The translations under genes were made by a program, and so were the position numbers. 64,000 nucleotides of DNA from Microbulbifer thermotolerans. Lineage in GTDB: Bacteria; Pseudomonadota; Gammaproteobacteria; Pseudomonadales; Cellvibrionaceae. The DNA lies in NCBI RefSeq assembly GCF_900112305.1, contig NZ_FOKT01000003.1:62001-126000 (forward strand). Reading direction: 5' to 3'. Below, in pieces: positions 62,870 through 64,000 of this stretch. Below the pieces are notes generated by a model. The model ran no database searches, was not told where the DNA came from, and worked only from the letters and a program-made list of their open reading frames with translations. The stretch's first letter is position 1; every line of letters starts with the position of its first letter.

Positions 62870-63067
62870 TAGGGAACCTCTGAATAATTCGTGTGGACAC
62901 AATGGTAGGTTCCGGGGCGCTCAGGTAATAGGACGGATATTTCGAAAACGCACGAGTACTTCCCTGTAGCTCCGACGGATACCTCCCTGTATCCGACGGT
63001 TTCGAAATATCCGTGCTATCACCTGAGCTTCATATCCGCCTCAAATGAATTAATCAGAGGCTCCTTA
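62870..63067 (-). repeat. MITE-like element, copy G (near full length, reverse orientation)
   Basis: 198 bp with ends TAGGGAACCTCTGAATAATTC and AATTAATCAGAGGCTCCTTA. Read in reverse orientation it keeps the long arms with 2 mismatches in 29 and the GTCGGATACA-type hairpin. It sits 9 bases after the stop of the right-edge gene and so between the gene and its terminator. Confidence 0.87.
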
Positions 63068-63076
63068 GAGTTTGTT

Positions 63077-64000
63077 TTACTTGATAATATTCGTTTCCAC
63101 CTCTGCATCGTAATCGATATCACAAGGTGATCCGTAACATTTAATTTGATTGCAGGTGCCACTTGGGTTTGCGCAGTTTCCGTACACATTCAGATTTACA
63201 AAGCGCGTATCGTAAATACCATCAGTAAAGTGCAATCCATGGTCTGCATTGTTAGTCACTTTTAGATTTTCCAAATAAGCATTTTTGATATGCGAGGCCC
63301 GGATGCCATGACCACGGGGGCTGTCGTAGTAACCACCAACGTTGTCATCGGTTTGAATCATTACAAGATCTGCAACACGACGGAAATATATGTTGTGGAA
63401 CAAGTCAGTTTCGGTATTTCCGTTATTGTGCAGCTTTAGATCAATAGCAGTTACACCCGTAGCGCCTTTAATGTGCATACCGTTACTGCAGTACATCGCT
63501 TCGATACGCTCCATATACAAGTTATTATTACTGGTTGCTTCTCCCTGTGATGGATCACCGCTGCCTTCCAGGAACAATCCCATATGATCGTTGCGCAAAT
63601 CATAGCTGTTCGGATCTTGGTTAATATGACAGCGCAACTTGAAGTCTCTTAGTTCCACATTATTTACTGCCGTTGCATATAACAGTGGTTCATTGATGCT
63701 ATCAGCGATCGAGTCCGGCCAAGTGATAACCGTATCGTAGCCCTGTCCCACGATGTTAACGTTATCTTTAAGAATTAAAGATTCAGTTAAGTAGTAGGTT
63801 TTTGCTTCCAGATTCACGGTACCACCACCTTTTGCGGACATGGCGGCAACACAATCAGGCAGGTCATAGCTACCAACGCAGATTTCACTCTCTGGTTCAA
63901 GATTATCAGGTGCCTGGCCTAAAAGTTTTACTTCGGTAATATCTGTCCAGCTTGTAGAGGCAGAATTAGAGTGTGTTTTAATGCGCACTTCCTGCACTTC
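63077..64000 (-). CDS. Right-handed beta-helix protein with F5/8C domain, N-terminus beyond the window
   Basis: The frame is open to the right edge; about 307 residues are visible. The first 25 residues (VRIKTHSNSASTSWTDITEVKLLG) are the end of a discoidin-like domain. Then follows a beta-helix: DLPDCVAAMSAKGGGTVNLEAKTYYL and VNIVGQGYDTVITWPDS are typical of pectate-lyase-superfamily helices. The C-terminal end has several Cys (NCANPSGTCNQIKCYGSPCD). It probably acts on extracellular polysaccharide together with the upstream beta-helix protein. Confidence 0.75.
   Translation of the reverse strand, partial: EVQEVRIKTHSNSASTSWTDITEVKLLGQAPDNLEPESEICVGSYDLPDCVAAMSAKGGGTVNLEAKTYYLTESLILKDNVNIVGQGYDTVITWPDSIADSINEPLLYATAVNNVELRDFKLRCHINQDPNSYDLRNDHMGLFLEGSGDPSQGEATSNNNLYMERIEAMYCSNGMHIKGATGVTAIDLKLHNNGNTETDLFHNIYFRRVADLVMIQTDDNVGGYYDSPRGHGIRASHIKNAYLENLKVTNNADHGLHFTDGIYDTRFVNLNVYGNCANPSGTCNQIKCYGSPCDIDYDAEVETNIIK

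Overview
The window looks like chromosomal DNA of a marine, polysaccharide-degrading gammaproteobacterium, most plausibly Microbulbifer or a close relative. This is inferred from the glnA-DUF4124-ntrBC neighbourhood, ATP-type PckA, Hsp15/Hsp33, archaic chaperone-usher pili and secreted multi-domain CBM6/F5-8C proteins. There is no rRNA, tRNA, CRISPR array or intact transposase gene. The left two thirds is GC-rich and densely packed; from about 46 kb onward the DNA is visibly more AT-rich and accessory in character.

Layout. 1-6.1 kb: the end of an operon with two TPR proteins, a small periplasmic protein, one ExbB/TolQ-type protein, two ExbD/TolR-type proteins and a TonB/AgmX-like protein, apparently a proton-driven envelope complex. 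6.1-15 kb: two small genes, then a compact membrane/MoxR operon (RDD, SpoIIM-like, DUF4129, DUF4350, MoxR ATPase, DUF58). 15.7-22.4 kb: a 2OG-Fe(II) oxygenase, then a copper-type cluster of two DUF2946 paralogues, a Met/His-rich outer-membrane protein and an OprC-like copper receptor, followed by a beta-barrel and an orphan HicB-like protein. 22.5-34 kb: housekeeping genes (cysQ, cysteine synthase, YrfG-type nucleotidase, hslR, DegP-like protease, hslO, pckA, AI-2E-type permease, peroxiredoxin). 34.2-38.8 kb: an archaic chaperone-usher pilus operon. 39-46 kb: nitrogen control (ntrC, ntrB, a DUF4124 gene, glnA) with recognisable sigma-54 promoters and NtrC sites, then thiI.

46-57 kb is the most interesting stretch. 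A run of co-directional minus-strand genes reads arsS (radical SAM), a VTT/DedA-disulfide reductase fusion, a DUF547 protein, a TIGR04282 glycosyltransferase, a DoxX-like protein and arsM, then pstSCAB, and beyond a repeat element a degenerate receiver protein coupled to an NrtS-type nitrate/nitrite transporter. It looks like an arsenosugar-type arsenic pathway physically joined to high-affinity phosphate (and so arsenate) uptake. 57-64 kb holds three secreted carbohydrate-active proteins; the last runs off the right edge.

A repeat family runs through the window: a roughly 219-bp MITE-like element with terminal inverted repeats of the type TAGGGAACCTCTGATTAA and a long internal palindrome whose arms covary between copies. 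Full copies lie at about 16.3, 38.9, 47.0 and 62.9 kb and partial or decayed ones at 25.9, 34.1, 46.0 and possibly 16.6 kb. Every copy lies at the 3' end of a gene, and in three cases the stop codon of the gene lies inside the element.
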